A stretch of 29,203 nt of DNA from a virus. Each line of letters opens with the position of its first letter. Within the stretch, counting starts at the first letter, position 1. The DNA lies in the IMG/VR virus record IMGVR_UViG_3300025896_000139, positions 1 to 29,203 of that record, one strand, 5' to 3'. Positions 13,984 to 21,247 of this stretch are shown here, piece by piece. Below the pieces are notes generated by a model. The model was not told the DNA's origin, did no database searches, and saw only the letters and a list, made by a program, of their open reading frames with translations. A program made the position numbers and the translations under genes.

Positions 13984-15417
13984 ATGAAAGCTATAAAACC
14001 GTTTAAACAGTTTGCACTATCAAAAAGCAAACTTACTAATTATGATAAGAAGATATTGATCATCGGCTACGGAAGCGTAGGCCAAGCAATATTAGAATTG
14101 ACCTTGAGACACATCGCATCAAATCCCGCTAACGTTACAGTCATAGAGAAGGACAACAATAAAGCTGTCCTCACTAAACGACATGGTAGCACAATCAAGT
14201 ATGCTAGAGCTAACATAGTACGAGGCAATCTCGCGTCTACGTTAAAGAAGTATCTTGAGCCGGGTGGATTCCTAATCGACGTTAGTTGTAACATCGACGT
14301 TGATGCTATCATGCAATGGTGTTGGGAGAACGATGTAATGTACATCAATACTTCTCTCGAACGATGGGCAGATGAAGTAGACGAAACAATTCCGGTTCTT
14401 GCTAATCGTACTCTGTATTCTACTCATAATGAAGTAAGAGCTTTTGCTTCTAAATACCCCAATGCATCTACTGCTATAGTAACCCACGGTGCTAATCCAG
14501 GACTAGTGACTCACCTCACTAAACGCGCACTATTGAAGTTAGCTGAAGAGCGTGGCGAAGAAGTTGAAGTGCCAACAGATCGTCAAGGTTGGGCTTTGCT
14601 CATGAAAGATCTTGGTGTTAAGGTTATCCACATTGCAGAACGTGATACACAGATTCTAGATAAGCCAAAGGAAAAGAATGAATTTGTAAACACATGGAGT
14701 TGCGAAGGATTCTGGGCTGAAGGTAGAGCACCTGCTGAAATGGGATGGGGAACACATGAGAACAAGAATCCTGAAGGTGGAAAGACTCAAGGAAGCTCAG
14801 CATATCTTATGGCACCGGGCATTTCAGTTCTAATGAAATCATGGGTGCCAAAGGGTGGACAATACAATGGATTCTGTGTTCAGCATAGCGAATCCATTAC
14901 GATGAGCGAATACTTCACCACAAAGGATAAGAAGTTTAGACCTTCGATCTATTACGTCTATCAGCCATGTGATGCCGCTATTGCATCAGTACATGAACTT
15001 CGTGGTAGAGAGTTAGACATGCAGGTTAAATATCGTATCGCAAAGGATGAGATCATCAGTGGTATCGATGAATTGGGAGTCCTACTGATAGGTGAGAAGT
15101 TCTGTGCTTGGCATGGATCTCAATTGAGTATCGATGAAGCAAGAAAGTTGATACCCGGTGAGAGCGCCACATCCGTACAAGTTGTATCGTCTATGTTAGG
15201 CGCTATCATCTGGGCTATAGAGAATCCACGAATGGGGTACGTCGAACCGGAGGCTATCCCGTATGAATATATACTACACTATGCGGATCCTTATTTAGGA
15301 CCAGTTCCATTCGTAATGTCTGACTGGTCTCCCAATAAAGATACGAATAGTTTATTTTATCGAGAGTATGATGCATCTAACCCATGTTCATACGAAAATT
15401 ACAGAGTATGGACTTAA
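13984..15417 (+). CDS. Homospermidine synthase (saccharopine-dehydrogenase-like)
   Basis: The enzyme joins putrescine (or spermidine) units with NAD to give homospermidine. Seen are the N-terminal Rossmann motif GYGSVG (28-33), VTVIEKDN after the second strand, DVSCNIDVDAIMQWC and THGANPGLVTH. The family-specific NTWSCEGFWAEGRAP and AEMGWGTHE, with the tryptophan that shapes the active site, are also present. At 477 aa the length matches bacterial homospermidine synthases. The ATG at 13984 is chosen because AAGGA lies just upstream; an ATG at 13951 is in frame but has no site. It sits between two ribonucleotide reductase genes. The product could neutralise packaged DNA or alter host polyamines; both are inference. 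Confidence 0.93.
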   Translation: MKAIKPFKQFALSKSKLTNYDKKILIIGYGSVGQAILELTLRHIASNPANVTVIEKDNNKAVLTKRHGSTIKYARANIVRGNLASTLKKYLEPGGFLIDVSCNIDVDAIMQWCWENDVMYINTSLERWADEVDETIPVLANRTLYSTHNEVRAFASKYPNASTAIVTHGANPGLVTHLTKRALLKLAEERGEEVEVPTDRQGWALLMKDLGVKVIHIAERDTQILDKPKEKNEFVNTWSCEGFWAEGRAPAEMGWGTHENKNPEGGKTQGSSAYLMAPGISVLMKSWVPKGGQYNGFCVQHSESITMSEYFTTKDKKFRPSIYYVYQPCDAAIASVHELRGRELDMQVKYRIAKDEIISGIDELGVLLIGEKFCAWHGSQLSIDEARKLIPGESATSVQVVSSMLGAIIWAIENPRMGYVEPEAIPYEYILHYADPYLGPVPFVMSDWSPNKDTNSLFYREYDASNPCSYENYRVWT

Positions 15418-15451
15418 ATAATAATTCTAAATTTTGCCAGAATTATTATTT
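15416..15451 (+). promoter_or_regulatory. 13-bp perfect inverted repeat at the end of the homospermidine synthase gene
   Basis: AAATAATAATTCT (15416-15428) is perfectly repeated in reverse complement at 15439-15451, around a 10-base loop. It overlaps the TAA stop. It may end or stabilise the upstream transcript. The stem is AT-rich and its 3' arm ends in a T-rich run, so it may act as a weak terminator. Confidence 0.6.
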
Positions 15452-15478
15452 AAGTCAATCAAAACAAAGATTGGACTT
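15452..15478 (+). promoter_or_regulatory. Hairpin over the nrdB leader that can mask an upstream start
   Basis: AAGTCAATC (15452-15460) pairs with GATTGGACTT (15469-15478) with a single bulged G. The 3' arm includes the GGA that would serve the ATG at 15482. If formed, translation would be pushed to the ATG at 15506, which has its own AAGG site. This is a prediction from pairing only. Confidence 0.4.
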
Positions 15479-15505
15479 ATAATGATTAAACCAAAAGGCA
15501 AAAAA

Positions 15506-16495
15506 ATGACAAAGTCACAACATAATCTGCTGTCTGAACGCAATTCGTTCAAACCGTTCAACTATCCCTGGGCCTATGACGCCTGGCTTAAACATGAACA
15601 ATCGCATTGGCTTCATACTGAAGTACCTATGGCAGAAGATGTAAAAGACTGGAAAAAGAAGTTGAGTATTCCAGAGAAGCAATTCCTGACTCACATCTTT
15701 AGATTCTTTACACAAGGTGATATTGACGTTGCTGGTGGATATGTTAAGAACTACCTTCCATATTTCCCTCAACCAGAAGTACGTATGATGTTGCTTGGCT
15801 TTGCTGCTCGTGAAGCATTGCACATTGCTGCGTACTCTCACCTGATTGAAACGCTTGGTCTGCCTGATACTACCTACAATGAATTCTTAGAGTACGCTGA
15901 AATGAAAGAGAAACACGATTATGTGCTTGATCTATCGGCTCAGAACACCACTAAGGAAAACACAGCAAAACACATTGCCGTGTTTTCAGCGTTCACCGAA
16001 GGTATGCAATTATTCTCCTCATTCATTATGTTATTGAACTTCCCTCGTCATGGTAAGATGAAAGGCATGGGACAGATCGTTACATGGTCTATCGTCGATG
16101 AAACGATGCACACCGAAGGAATGGTTAAACTTTTCCGTGAATATATAAAAGAGAACTCGGAGATTTGGAACGACCAACTCAAAGGGGAACTATACACTAT
16201 TGCTGAACGCATGGTGGAACTTGAAGATAAGTTTATTGATCTAGCTTTTGCGCTTGGCGGTATGCAGGATTTATCTGCTATTGATGTCAAGACATACATT
16301 CGCTATATCACTGATCGTCGTCTCATTAGTCTTGGACTAAAGGGTATCTTTAAGGTTAAGAAGAATCCATTGCCGTGGGTTGAAGAAATGATCAACGCAC
16401 CTATTCATGGAAACTTCTTTGAAAATCGAGTCACTGATTACGCCAAAGGCGCACTTGGTGGTACCTGGAATGACGTATGGGGAAAGGCAGCATAA
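15506..16495 (+). CDS. nrdB: Class I ribonucleoside-diphosphate reductase, small (radical) subunit
   Basis: NrdB houses the di-metal site and tyrosyl radical that drives NrdA. The ligand set is visible: D72/D74 (QGDIDVA), E103 and H106 (REALH), E165 (FTEG), E199 and H202 (DETMH). Y110, seven residues after E103, sits at the radical position. The ATG at 15506 has AAGG seven bases upstream (329 aa). An ATG at 15482 adds eight residues and is the main alternative, but its ribosome binding site lies in a hairpin. It lies apart from nrdA, and its stop overlaps the next start by one base (TAATG). Confidence 0.96.
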   Translation: MTKSQHNLLSERNSFKPFNYPWAYDAWLKHEQSHWLHTEVPMAEDVKDWKKKLSIPEKQFLTHIFRFFTQGDIDVAGGYVKNYLPYFPQPEVRMMLLGFAAREALHIAAYSHLIETLGLPDTTYNEFLEYAEMKEKHDYVLDLSAQNTTKENTAKHIAVFSAFTEGMQLFSSFIMLLNFPRHGKMKGMGQIVTWSIVDETMHTEGMVKLFREYIKENSEIWNDQLKGELYTIAERMVELEDKFIDLAFALGGMQDLSAIDVKTYIRYITDRRLISLGLKGIFKVKKNPLPWVEEMINAPIHGNFFENRVTDYAKGALGGTWNDVWGKAA

Positions 16496-16650
16496 TGGCA
16501 ACTAGCAGATTATTCGAGTGCTCACAGTGTGGTGCTTTTGGTAAAATTACATTAAAGAGTGAAGAACATGAAAAGTCTTCAATCGCTTGCTGCCCGGTTT
16601 GTGCAGCTGATATAACTGAGGATGAAAAATATGACGACGAAGAAGATTGA
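16495..16650 (+). CDS. Small zinc-ribbon protein, 51 aa
   Basis: The frame starts at an ATG overlapping the nrdB stop (TAATG). It encodes MATSRLFECSQCGAFGKI, then CCPVCAADI and an acidic tail. Two CxxC knuckles (C9/C12 and C33/C36) form a probable zinc ribbon. Similar tiny zinc-ribbon proteins accompany nrdB in aquatic T4-like phages, from memory. Function is unknown; it may contact nucleic acid or a protein partner. Confidence 0.85.
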   Translation: MATSRLFECSQCGAFGKITLKSEEHEKSSIACCPVCAADITEDEKYDDEED

Positions 16651-16924
16651 TAAGATTATTATCTACTACAAAGATGGAACATTCGAAGAAGTTAAAACTG
16701 GCGTTCATGATATGGCGGATAAACAAAATTCGCCTCCTGTTAACCCAATTGGCAAACAAGATGTGAATAAGTATCCACCGCTATATTATCCACCCGGTGT
16801 GCGTGGATGGGAGCTTCCTTACACTGTGACATGCGGCGATACGTCTATGAATAAATATACCATTGCAACTAATGGTAATGGTTATGTGGACGTTTCAAGA
16901 AACAGTGGTAGAGAATTTACCTGA
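16631..16924 (+). CDS. Hypothetical protein, 97 aa
   Basis: No family is recognised. The ATG at 16631 is favoured because GAGG lies about nine bases upstream; an in-frame ATG at 16622 directly abuts that site. The N-terminal part (TKKIDKIIIYYKDGTFEEVK) looks like a beta-hairpin, followed by a Pro/Tyr-rich middle (YPPLYYPPGVRGWELP). The gene overlaps the zinc-ribbon gene and runs into the GIY-YIG-like gene, in keeping with the dense packing here. Confidence 0.7.
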   Translation: MTTKKIDKIIIYYKDGTFEEVKTGVHDMADKQNSPPVNPIGKQDVNKYPPLYYPPGVRGWELPYTVTCGDTSMNKYTIATNGNGYVDVSRNSGREFT

Positions 16925-17309
16925 AGACTGCGTTGGTTTTGTTTATTTAATTACGAACAAAACCAACGATAGAAAGTATGTCGGTAAGAAATTAGCGAAG
17001 TTCTCTAAGACTACGTATAAAACCGTGGTCTTAAAAAACGGCACTAAGAAAAAGAAGAAGATCAAGTCGAAGATTGACTCTGATTGGATAACCTACTATG
17101 GTTCTAGCATAGAGCTCAGCAAGGATATAGCGTTACTCGGTGAGGACAACTTCACTCGGGAGATTCTATTCTATTGTAAGTCTAAAGCAGAATGTTCATA
17201 CATCGAAGCTAGGGAGCAATTCACCCGGCGAGTACTCGAATCCACTGAGTACTATAATGGACAGATATCAGTGAGAGTCCACGGCTCTCACATCATAGGA
17301 AAAATATGA
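16884..17309 (+). CDS. GIY-YIG-like nuclease-fold protein
   Basis: The first motif of the GIY-YIG fold appears as GFVYLITNK (from residue 18) and KYVGKK (32-37), where GIY and YIG are usual. Later TYYGSSIELSKDIALLGEDNFTREIL follows the pattern of GIY-YIG nucleases of phages. The closing part (AECSYIEAREQFTRRVL and YYNGQI) matches a family I recall as conserved in T4-like phages. The nearly canonical tyrosines and arginine suggest an active or recently active nuclease. It may be a fixed phage gene rather than a mobile homing enzyme. Several in-frame ATGs (16863-16884) are possible starts, all inside the previous gene. The stop overlaps the next start (ATGA). Confidence 0.7.
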   Translation: MWTFQETVVENLPEDCVGFVYLITNKTNDRKYVGKKLAKFSKTTYKTVVLKNGTKKKKKIKSKIDSDWITYYGSSIELSKDIALLGEDNFTREILFYCKSKAECSYIEAREQFTRRVLESTEYYNGQISVRVHGSHIIGKI

Positions 17310-18211
17310 CATATATGTTATTTTTATCGGCTATAGCTTTATCAAGCGTCGCCGCTTATTATTCAATCATGGGATTGGTCGCGATCTTCTCAGGCGCAGT
17401 GACGTCTATCGCGGTCATGGGAGGAGTTCTAGAAGTTTCTAAATTAGTCGTAACATCATGGCTCTATAGAAACTGGACAGAGACGCCGAGGTTACTAAAG
17501 GCTTACTTTATTACGGCGATTGTAGTGCTTATGCTTATAACAAGCATGGGCATATTCGGATACCTATCTAAGGCTCACTTAGAACAAGGCATGTCATCAG
17601 GTAATGCATCTGCAGAAGTAGCATTACTTGATGAGAAAATCATCATTCAAAAGGAAAATATAAATGCAGCTCGTAAAACGCTTACTCAATTGGATTCACA
17701 AGTCGACGCAACCCTCAATCGGAGTACTGACACCGCCGGAGCCCTCAGTTCCAGTTCTATTAGAAGAGGTCAGACCAAAGAGCGAACCCGTCTCATCGAA
17801 GAGATCGGCACCAGCCAAAAAGAGATCGCCAGACTCAACGAAGAGCGAGCCCCCAAAGCGACGGAACTTCGCAAAGTCGAAGCCGAAGTCGGTCCAATCA
17901 AATACATCGCAGCCTTAATCTACGATGATAGTCAGGACACCAACACATTAGAAAAAGCCGTAAGGGTTATCATTCTAATGTTGGTGTTCGTCTTCGACCC
18001 CCTCGCAGTCTTGATGTTTATCGCAGTCAATCAATCTGTATCTCATAATATACAAAAGGTGGAAAATGTACAACATGAGATACAGATTAAAGAAGACGTT
18101 ATTGAAGATGATAAGAACATTCATGTAAACAGTGAAGCGTTTGCTAGAGATCAATTCACTATTGAAAAATGGTCAACACTTGATAAACACTTACATAAGC
18201 AAGTAAGTTGA
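17306..18211 (+). CDS. Multi-pass membrane protein with central coiled coil
   Basis: The 301-aa protein has hydrophobic segments at about 3-22, 24-45 and 68-88, a long coiled coil at about 105-195, and a fourth hydrophobic segment at about 222-243 (VIILMLVFVFDPLAVLMFIA). The architecture resembles DUF4407-type membrane proteins, and a similar protein is conserved in aquatic T4-like phages, from memory. Function is unknown. From about 17690 to 17930 its codons turn strongly to C at the third position, unlike the rest of the gene. That segment coincides with the nested frame described separately. The start overlaps the previous stop (ATGA). Confidence 0.8.
   Translation: MTYMLFLSAIALSSVAAYYSIMGLVAIFSGAVTSIAVMGGVLEVSKLVVTSWLYRNWTETPRLLKAYFITAIVVLMLITSMGIFGYLSKAHLEQGMSSGNASAEVALLDEKIIIQKENINAARKTLTQLDSQVDATLNRSTDTAGALSSSSIRRGQTKERTRLIEEIGTSQKEIARLNEERAPKATELRKVEAEVGPIKYIAALIYDDSQDTNTLEKAVRVIILMLVFVFDPLAVLMFIAVNQSVSHNIQKVENVQHEIQIKEDVIEDDKNIHVNSEAFARDQFTIEKWSTLDKHLHKQVS
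17664..17918 (+). CDS. Candidate nested gene: proline/lysine-rich 84-aa protein
   Basis: In another frame inside the membrane-protein gene, an ATG at 17664 is preceded by AAGGA (17651-17655) and opens an 84-codon frame. The product has an amphipathic start (MQLVKRLLNWIHK), then a Pro-rich segment (VLTPPEPSVPVLLEE), then a basic Ser/Pro/Lys tail (SAPAKKRSPDSTKSEPPKRR). The main frame shows a codon-usage shift over the same interval, which is expected when two frames are selected together. No family is recognised. It could still be an accidental by-product of a C-rich insert. Confidence 0.4.
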   Translation: MQLVKRLLNWIHKSTQPSIGVLTPPEPSVPVLLEEVRPKSEPVSSKRSAPAKKRSPDSTKSEPPKRRNFAKSKPKSVQSNTSQP

Positions 18212-18221
18212 TTAAATTTAT

Positions 18222-18250
18222 TGTACACTGACATACCGCAATGGTATAAT
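18222..18250 (+). promoter_or_regulatory. Promoter of the TGTACA / TATAAT family (upstream of a tandem pair)
   Basis: TGTACA (18222-18227), a 17-bp spacer and TATAAT (18245-18250). The spacer does not carry TTAATTCGT. The sequence TGTACACTGA here is mirrored as TCAGTGTACA at 18267-18276. Confidence 0.7.
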
Positions 18251-18270
18251 AGAACTCTGTTCCCTATCAG

Positions 18271-18299
18271 TGTACATTAATTCGTTAGTGTGTTATAAT
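18271..18299 (+). promoter_or_regulatory. Promoter of the TGTACA / TATAAT family (downstream of a tandem pair)
   Basis: TGTACA (18271-18276) followed by TTAATTCGT, a 17-bp spacer in total, and TATAAT (18294-18299). Only 5 bases separate the -10 box from the ATG at 18305. Confidence 0.85.
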
Positions 18300-18304
18300 C
18301 AACT

Positions 18305-18916
18305 ATGACATTCTCCATAGCCGAAAAAACAAAGATCATGAGACTCAAGTCAGAATTGACTGCGCAGTTCTCAGTTAAGATGTCTGCAATCACAGACAAT
18401 CTATTCCAAGCTCAAGTCCGTGAGAACTGCATCATCACTGGTGGAGCTATAGCATCTTGCTTTCATAGTGAGAAGATCAATGACTTTGATCTATATGCTA
18501 AAAATCAAATATCACTAAACGCTCTTAAGACATACATCCTTGAGTCAATGAAGGCTGACATCAAAGAGATGAAGTCATATGATCTTGAAGACTCATATGA
18601 CCTAATCCCTCAAGCTAAGACTCATATGATCACCAACAACGCAGTAACGTTGAAGGGTGACTTACAATTCATCTATCTTGGCACTGCTGATGAATGCAGA
18701 CTTAAGTTTGACTTCGTACACTGCATGCCCTGGTTTGACATCAAGACTCAGAAGCTCTACATCTCCAGAGATCAATACGACGCCATTGCCACTAAACGTC
18801 TGTATGTCAATCCTCTAGGAGAACCAGCAAAGTTTAGACGAATAGACAAATACACTAAGCGTAGTTGGACAATCGAACACGCACTATATGAACAAGCTAG
18901 AAAGGAATTCGAATGA
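18305..18916 (+). CDS. Nucleotidyltransferase-fold protein (pol-beta-like)
   Basis: The 203-aa protein has the hallmark of the polymerase-beta superfamily of nucleotidyltransferases: a glycine pair in TGGAIAS (45-51) followed by NDFDLY (59-64) supplying the two metal-binding acids. A third candidate acid lies in LKFDFVHCMP. Phage relatives are usually called putative nucleotidyltransferase, without a known substrate; tRNA, protein or nucleotide targets are all possible. The ATG lies so close to its promoter that the transcript may be leaderless; an internal ATG at 18338 is an alternative. It overlaps the next gene by ATGA. Confidence 0.85.
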   Translation: MTFSIAEKTKIMRLKSELTAQFSVKMSAITDNLFQAQVRENCIITGGAIASCFHSEKINDFDLYAKNQISLNALKTYILESMKADIKEMKSYDLEDSYDLIPQAKTHMITNNAVTLKGDLQFIYLGTADECRLKFDFVHCMPWFDIKTQKLYISRDQYDAIATKRLYVNPLGEPAKFRRIDKYTKRSWTIEHALYEQARKEFE

Positions 18917-19104
18917 GTGGACCAGGATTTATCGCGCATGAAGAAGATCAGATCTGTGAACTATGTGGAGCTGAAGATGAATGTCGTCCTTATGGACCTA
19001 AGTACGAGCAGATTTGCTTTGACTGTGGCATGAAGAACGAAGAACTCACTAAGCAACGCATGGTTGAACACATCTTTAGTGAAACTAAAAGCCCTGTACA
19101 TTAA
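18913..19104 (+). CDS. Small zinc-ribbon protein, 63 aa
   Basis: Two CxxC pairs (ICELCGAEDEC and ICFDCGMK) form a probable zinc ribbon with a helical tail. The function is unknown. It overlaps the nucleotidyltransferase gene by ATGA, so the pair is probably co-translated. Its last codons, GTA CAT TAA, are part of the next promoter, so the final residues V-H and the stop codon come from promoter sequence. Confidence 0.8.
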   Translation: MSGPGFIAHEEDQICELCGAEDECRPYGPKYEQICFDCGMKNEELTKQRMVEHIFSETKSPVH

Positions 19105-19123
19105 TTCGTTTTAGTGATATAAT
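19095..19123 (+). promoter_or_regulatory. Promoter of the TGTACA / TATAAT family for the AAA+ ATPase operon
   Basis: TGTACA (19095-19100), TTAATTCGT at the start of a 17-bp spacer, and TATAAT (19118-19123). It overlaps the 3' end of the zinc-ribbon gene. Confidence 0.85.
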
Positions 19124-19150
19124 TATCTCATACCAACAAACTTCTATATT

Positions 19151-20212
19151 ATGACTTACTTTATTCGCAACGGTAACCAATTCGACGTGTCAGCAGATGC
19201 AGCACTCGACATTCGAGACACTCTACCTGTTGGCAACTACATTGTTAAAGAACGCCCAATGGGTGGACCTCTCTTCCTTGAGATGGTGGATAGCTTCAAG
19301 CCTCTGAAGAAACTGTATGGCAACACTACTCGTCACGCTGGTCGTATCATCAATACGTACCGTGATCGTGGTACTTCAACCGGTGTGCTATTGAACGGTG
19401 AAAAGGGTTCTGGTAAGACTCTATTAGCTCGTCAGTTGTCTATCGAGTGCGCTGCACTTGACATTCCCACTATCATCATCAACGCACCTTGGACTGGCGA
19501 TAAGTTCAACAAGTTCATGCAGGACATCTCACAAGAGTGTATGGTTCTGTTCGATGAGTTCGAGAAGGTGTATGATTCCGATGAGCAGGAAGTCATCTTG
19601 ACTCTGTTGGATGGCGTATTCCCTTCAAGCAAGTTGTTTGTATTGACTTGCAATGATAAGTGGCGCATCGACTCTCATATGCGCAATCGTCCTGGTCGTA
19701 TCTTCTACATGTTGGACTTCAAGGGATTGGAAGCAGACTTCATCGCTGAATACTGTGAGGACAACCTAAAGAACAAATCTCACATCGAGAAAGTTTGTCA
19801 GGTTGGTGCTATGTTCGCACAGTTCAACTTTGACATGCTGAAGGCGTTGATTGAGGAAATGAATCGCTACGACGAGACTCCACAGGAAGCACTGTCTATG
19901 TTGAACGCTAAGCCCGAGTTTGCCGGTGAGAGCCGCTTCAAGGTTGAACTGCGAAATGCTGGTAAGATGCTTGATAAACAAGATTGTGAACCTGATCGTT
20001 GGAGTGGTAATCCTCTTACTACTAACACTATCCATGCATCATATGATACTGATCCAGCTGATGATGATTCTACGTACAAATACCTTCAATTCACTACTGA
20101 AGACTTGGTTCAAGTGTTGCCAAAGGAAGGTCGCTTTGTTTACAAACAAGGCGATGTTGAGCTTACGTTGATTCGTGAGCAAGAGAAGACATTCCATTGG
20201 GATGCTTTCTAA
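19151..20212 (+). CDS. AAA+ ATPase
   Basis: The 353-aa protein has a full AAA+ core: Walker A GEKGSGKT (83-90), Walker B VLFDE (132-136), sensor 1 LTCND (165-169) and an arginine-finger-like NRPGR (179-183). An N-terminal extension of about 55 residues and a C-terminal beta-rich tail (about 290-353) probably hold the partner. Phage relatives are annotated only as AAA ATPase. It is not the sliding-clamp loader gp44 in any way I can see, because no clamp-loader motifs or neighbours are present. It is the first gene of an operon with a small membrane protein and an SPFH lipoprotein, which suggests a membrane-associated chaperone or remodelling task. This is inference. Confidence 0.9.
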   Translation: MTYFIRNGNQFDVSADAALDIRDTLPVGNYIVKERPMGGPLFLEMVDSFKPLKKLYGNTTRHAGRIINTYRDRGTSTGVLLNGEKGSGKTLLARQLSIECAALDIPTIIINAPWTGDKFNKFMQDISQECMVLFDEFEKVYDSDEQEVILTLLDGVFPSSKLFVLTCNDKWRIDSHMRNRPGRIFYMLDFKGLEADFIAEYCEDNLKNKSHIEKVCQVGAMFAQFNFDMLKALIEEMNRYDETPQEALSMLNAKPEFAGESRFKVELRNAGKMLDKQDCEPDRWSGNPLTTNTIHASYDTDPADDDSTYKYLQFTTEDLVQVLPKEGRFVYKQGDVELTLIREQEKTFHWDAF

Positions 20213-20214
20213 TC

Positions 20215-20391
20215 ATGGTTAAGATGCTTGCTATTTTTGTTCTATTGGCAATCGTAGTGATGATTGGTATCACTCTATTCCAAAATACGACTGGTAAAGA
20301 AAAATTAGCTTTTCTAAAAGTCGTATGGTATGGTCTTCTGTGTTCTGCCATTTCGGTTGGTATTCTTTCTGTTATTGTTTTATTATTTTAA
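20215..20391 (+). CDS. Small membrane protein, 58 aa
   Basis: Two hydrophobic segments (about 4-20 and 37-57) are joined by a short polar loop (QNTTGKEKLAF). The start is the ATG two bases after the ATPase stop; an in-frame ATG at 20197 lies inside the ATPase gene. No family is recognised. Its place between the ATPase and the SPFH lipoprotein suggests the three act together at the inner membrane. Confidence 0.7.
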   Translation: MVKMLAIFVLLAIVVMIGITLFQNTTGKEKLAFLKVVWYGLLCSAISVGILSVIVLLF

Positions 20392-20398
20392 GGTTTAT

Positions 20399-21196
20399 AT
20401 GAAATCGTTAGTTAAAATTGTTATGTTGGTCGCTGCTTTGGTTTCACTACAAGCATGTACTCGGATTGAAACGGGTGAAGTTGGTGTTCGTCTTAATGCG
20501 AGCAAACAGGTTGAAGGCGCTGAGTTGCAACCAGGTGGTTTCTATCAAACGCTGGTTGGTTCGGTGATCACCTTTCCAGTCAAAGATCTTTCAATCAATA
20601 TTGAAAATAAGTCTCCAATGGCATCTGATAATTCTGCGCTAGCTGACTTTGATATGACTGTTGTGTATGCAATCAATCCAACATCTGCTGCTGAATTATA
20701 TTCTACAAAATCACGCTCATTCCATGCTGAGAATAAAGGTGATATCTATCTGATGTATAACTACATGACTACGCTAGCAAACAATGCTGTATATAAAGTT
20801 GTTCGTCAATACAAATCTTTAGAAGTTGCCGATAACCGTGCTAAGATTGAAGTTAAAATTCGTGAAGCAGTTCATGAACAACTGAAAGCTGAAAACCTCG
20901 ACACAGCATTGTCTCTGACTGTAGTGCAAGTTCGTTCTATTCTTCCTAATGCTGAAATCTTGAAGTCTGCTACTGAATATGTTAAGGCTCAAAACGAATT
21001 GAAGATCAAGGAAACTGAAGTTCAAATCGCTAAGAAAGAATCTGAACGTATGGCTGCACTGTCGGCAAACTCTGGAACTTCTATTGCATACATGCAAGCT
21101 CAGGCTGCTATGAAGATTGCGGAAGGTATTGCAAATGGCAAGGTTAACACTATCGTGGTTCCAATGGACTTCAAAGGTATCGTAAACGTTAAATAA
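20399..21196 (+). CDS. SPFH/prohibitin-like lipoprotein
   Basis: The start at 20399 follows AAGG and gives a lipoprotein signal (MKSLVKIVMLVAALVSLQAC) with the lipobox LQAC. The 265-aa product then has an SPFH (Band 7) domain: RIETGEVGVRLN, FPVKDLSINIENKSPMASDN, the ALADFDMTVVYAINP strand, and a long coiled coil (EYVKAQNELKIKETEVQIAKK). SPFH proteins such as HflK/HflC form membrane cages that restrain the FtsH protease. Related prohibitin-like genes are known in some T4-like phages. A lipid anchor instead of a transmembrane helix would place it on the periplasmic side. It ends in a terminator. Confidence 0.88.
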   Translation: MKSLVKIVMLVAALVSLQACTRIETGEVGVRLNASKQVEGAELQPGGFYQTLVGSVITFPVKDLSINIENKSPMASDNSALADFDMTVVYAINPTSAAELYSTKSRSFHAENKGDIYLMYNYMTTLANNAVYKVVRQYKSLEVADNRAKIEVKIREAVHEQLKAENLDTALSLTVVQVRSILPNAEILKSATEYVKAQNELKIKETEVQIAKKESERMAALSANSGTSIAYMQAQAAMKIAEGIANGKVNTIVVPMDFKGIVNVK

Positions 21197-21198
21197 AC

Positions 21199-21220
21199 AA
21201 AGGCCTTCGGGCCTTTACTT
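21199..21220 (+). terminator. Rho-independent terminator with UUCG loop
   Basis: AAAGGCC (21199-21205) pairs perfectly with GGCCTTT (21210-21216) around TTCG, followed by ACTTTT. The 3' arm overlaps the -35 box of the next promoter. Confidence 0.9.
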
Positions 21221-21242
21221 TTATTCGTCTATATGATATAAT
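21214..21242 (+). promoter_or_regulatory. Promoter of the TGTACA / TATAAT family, variant -35, overlapping a terminator
   Basis: TTTACT (21214-21219), a 17-bp spacer containing TTTATTCGT, and TATAAT (21237-21242). The -35 box is made from the terminator's 3' arm. Five bases separate the -10 box from the ATG at 21248. Confidence 0.75.
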
Positions 21243-21247
21243 ACATT

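Noticed and set aside
17690-17930. C-rich segment as a horizontally acquired insert
   Set aside because: It lies within an uninterrupted coiled coil and matches the bounds of a nested frame. Dual coding explains it with fewer assumptions, though an insert is not excluded.
19151-20212. AAA+ ATPase as the clamp-loader gp44
   Set aside because: The neighbours of gp44 (gp45, gp62) are absent, and the C-terminal region does not look like a clamp-loader collar.
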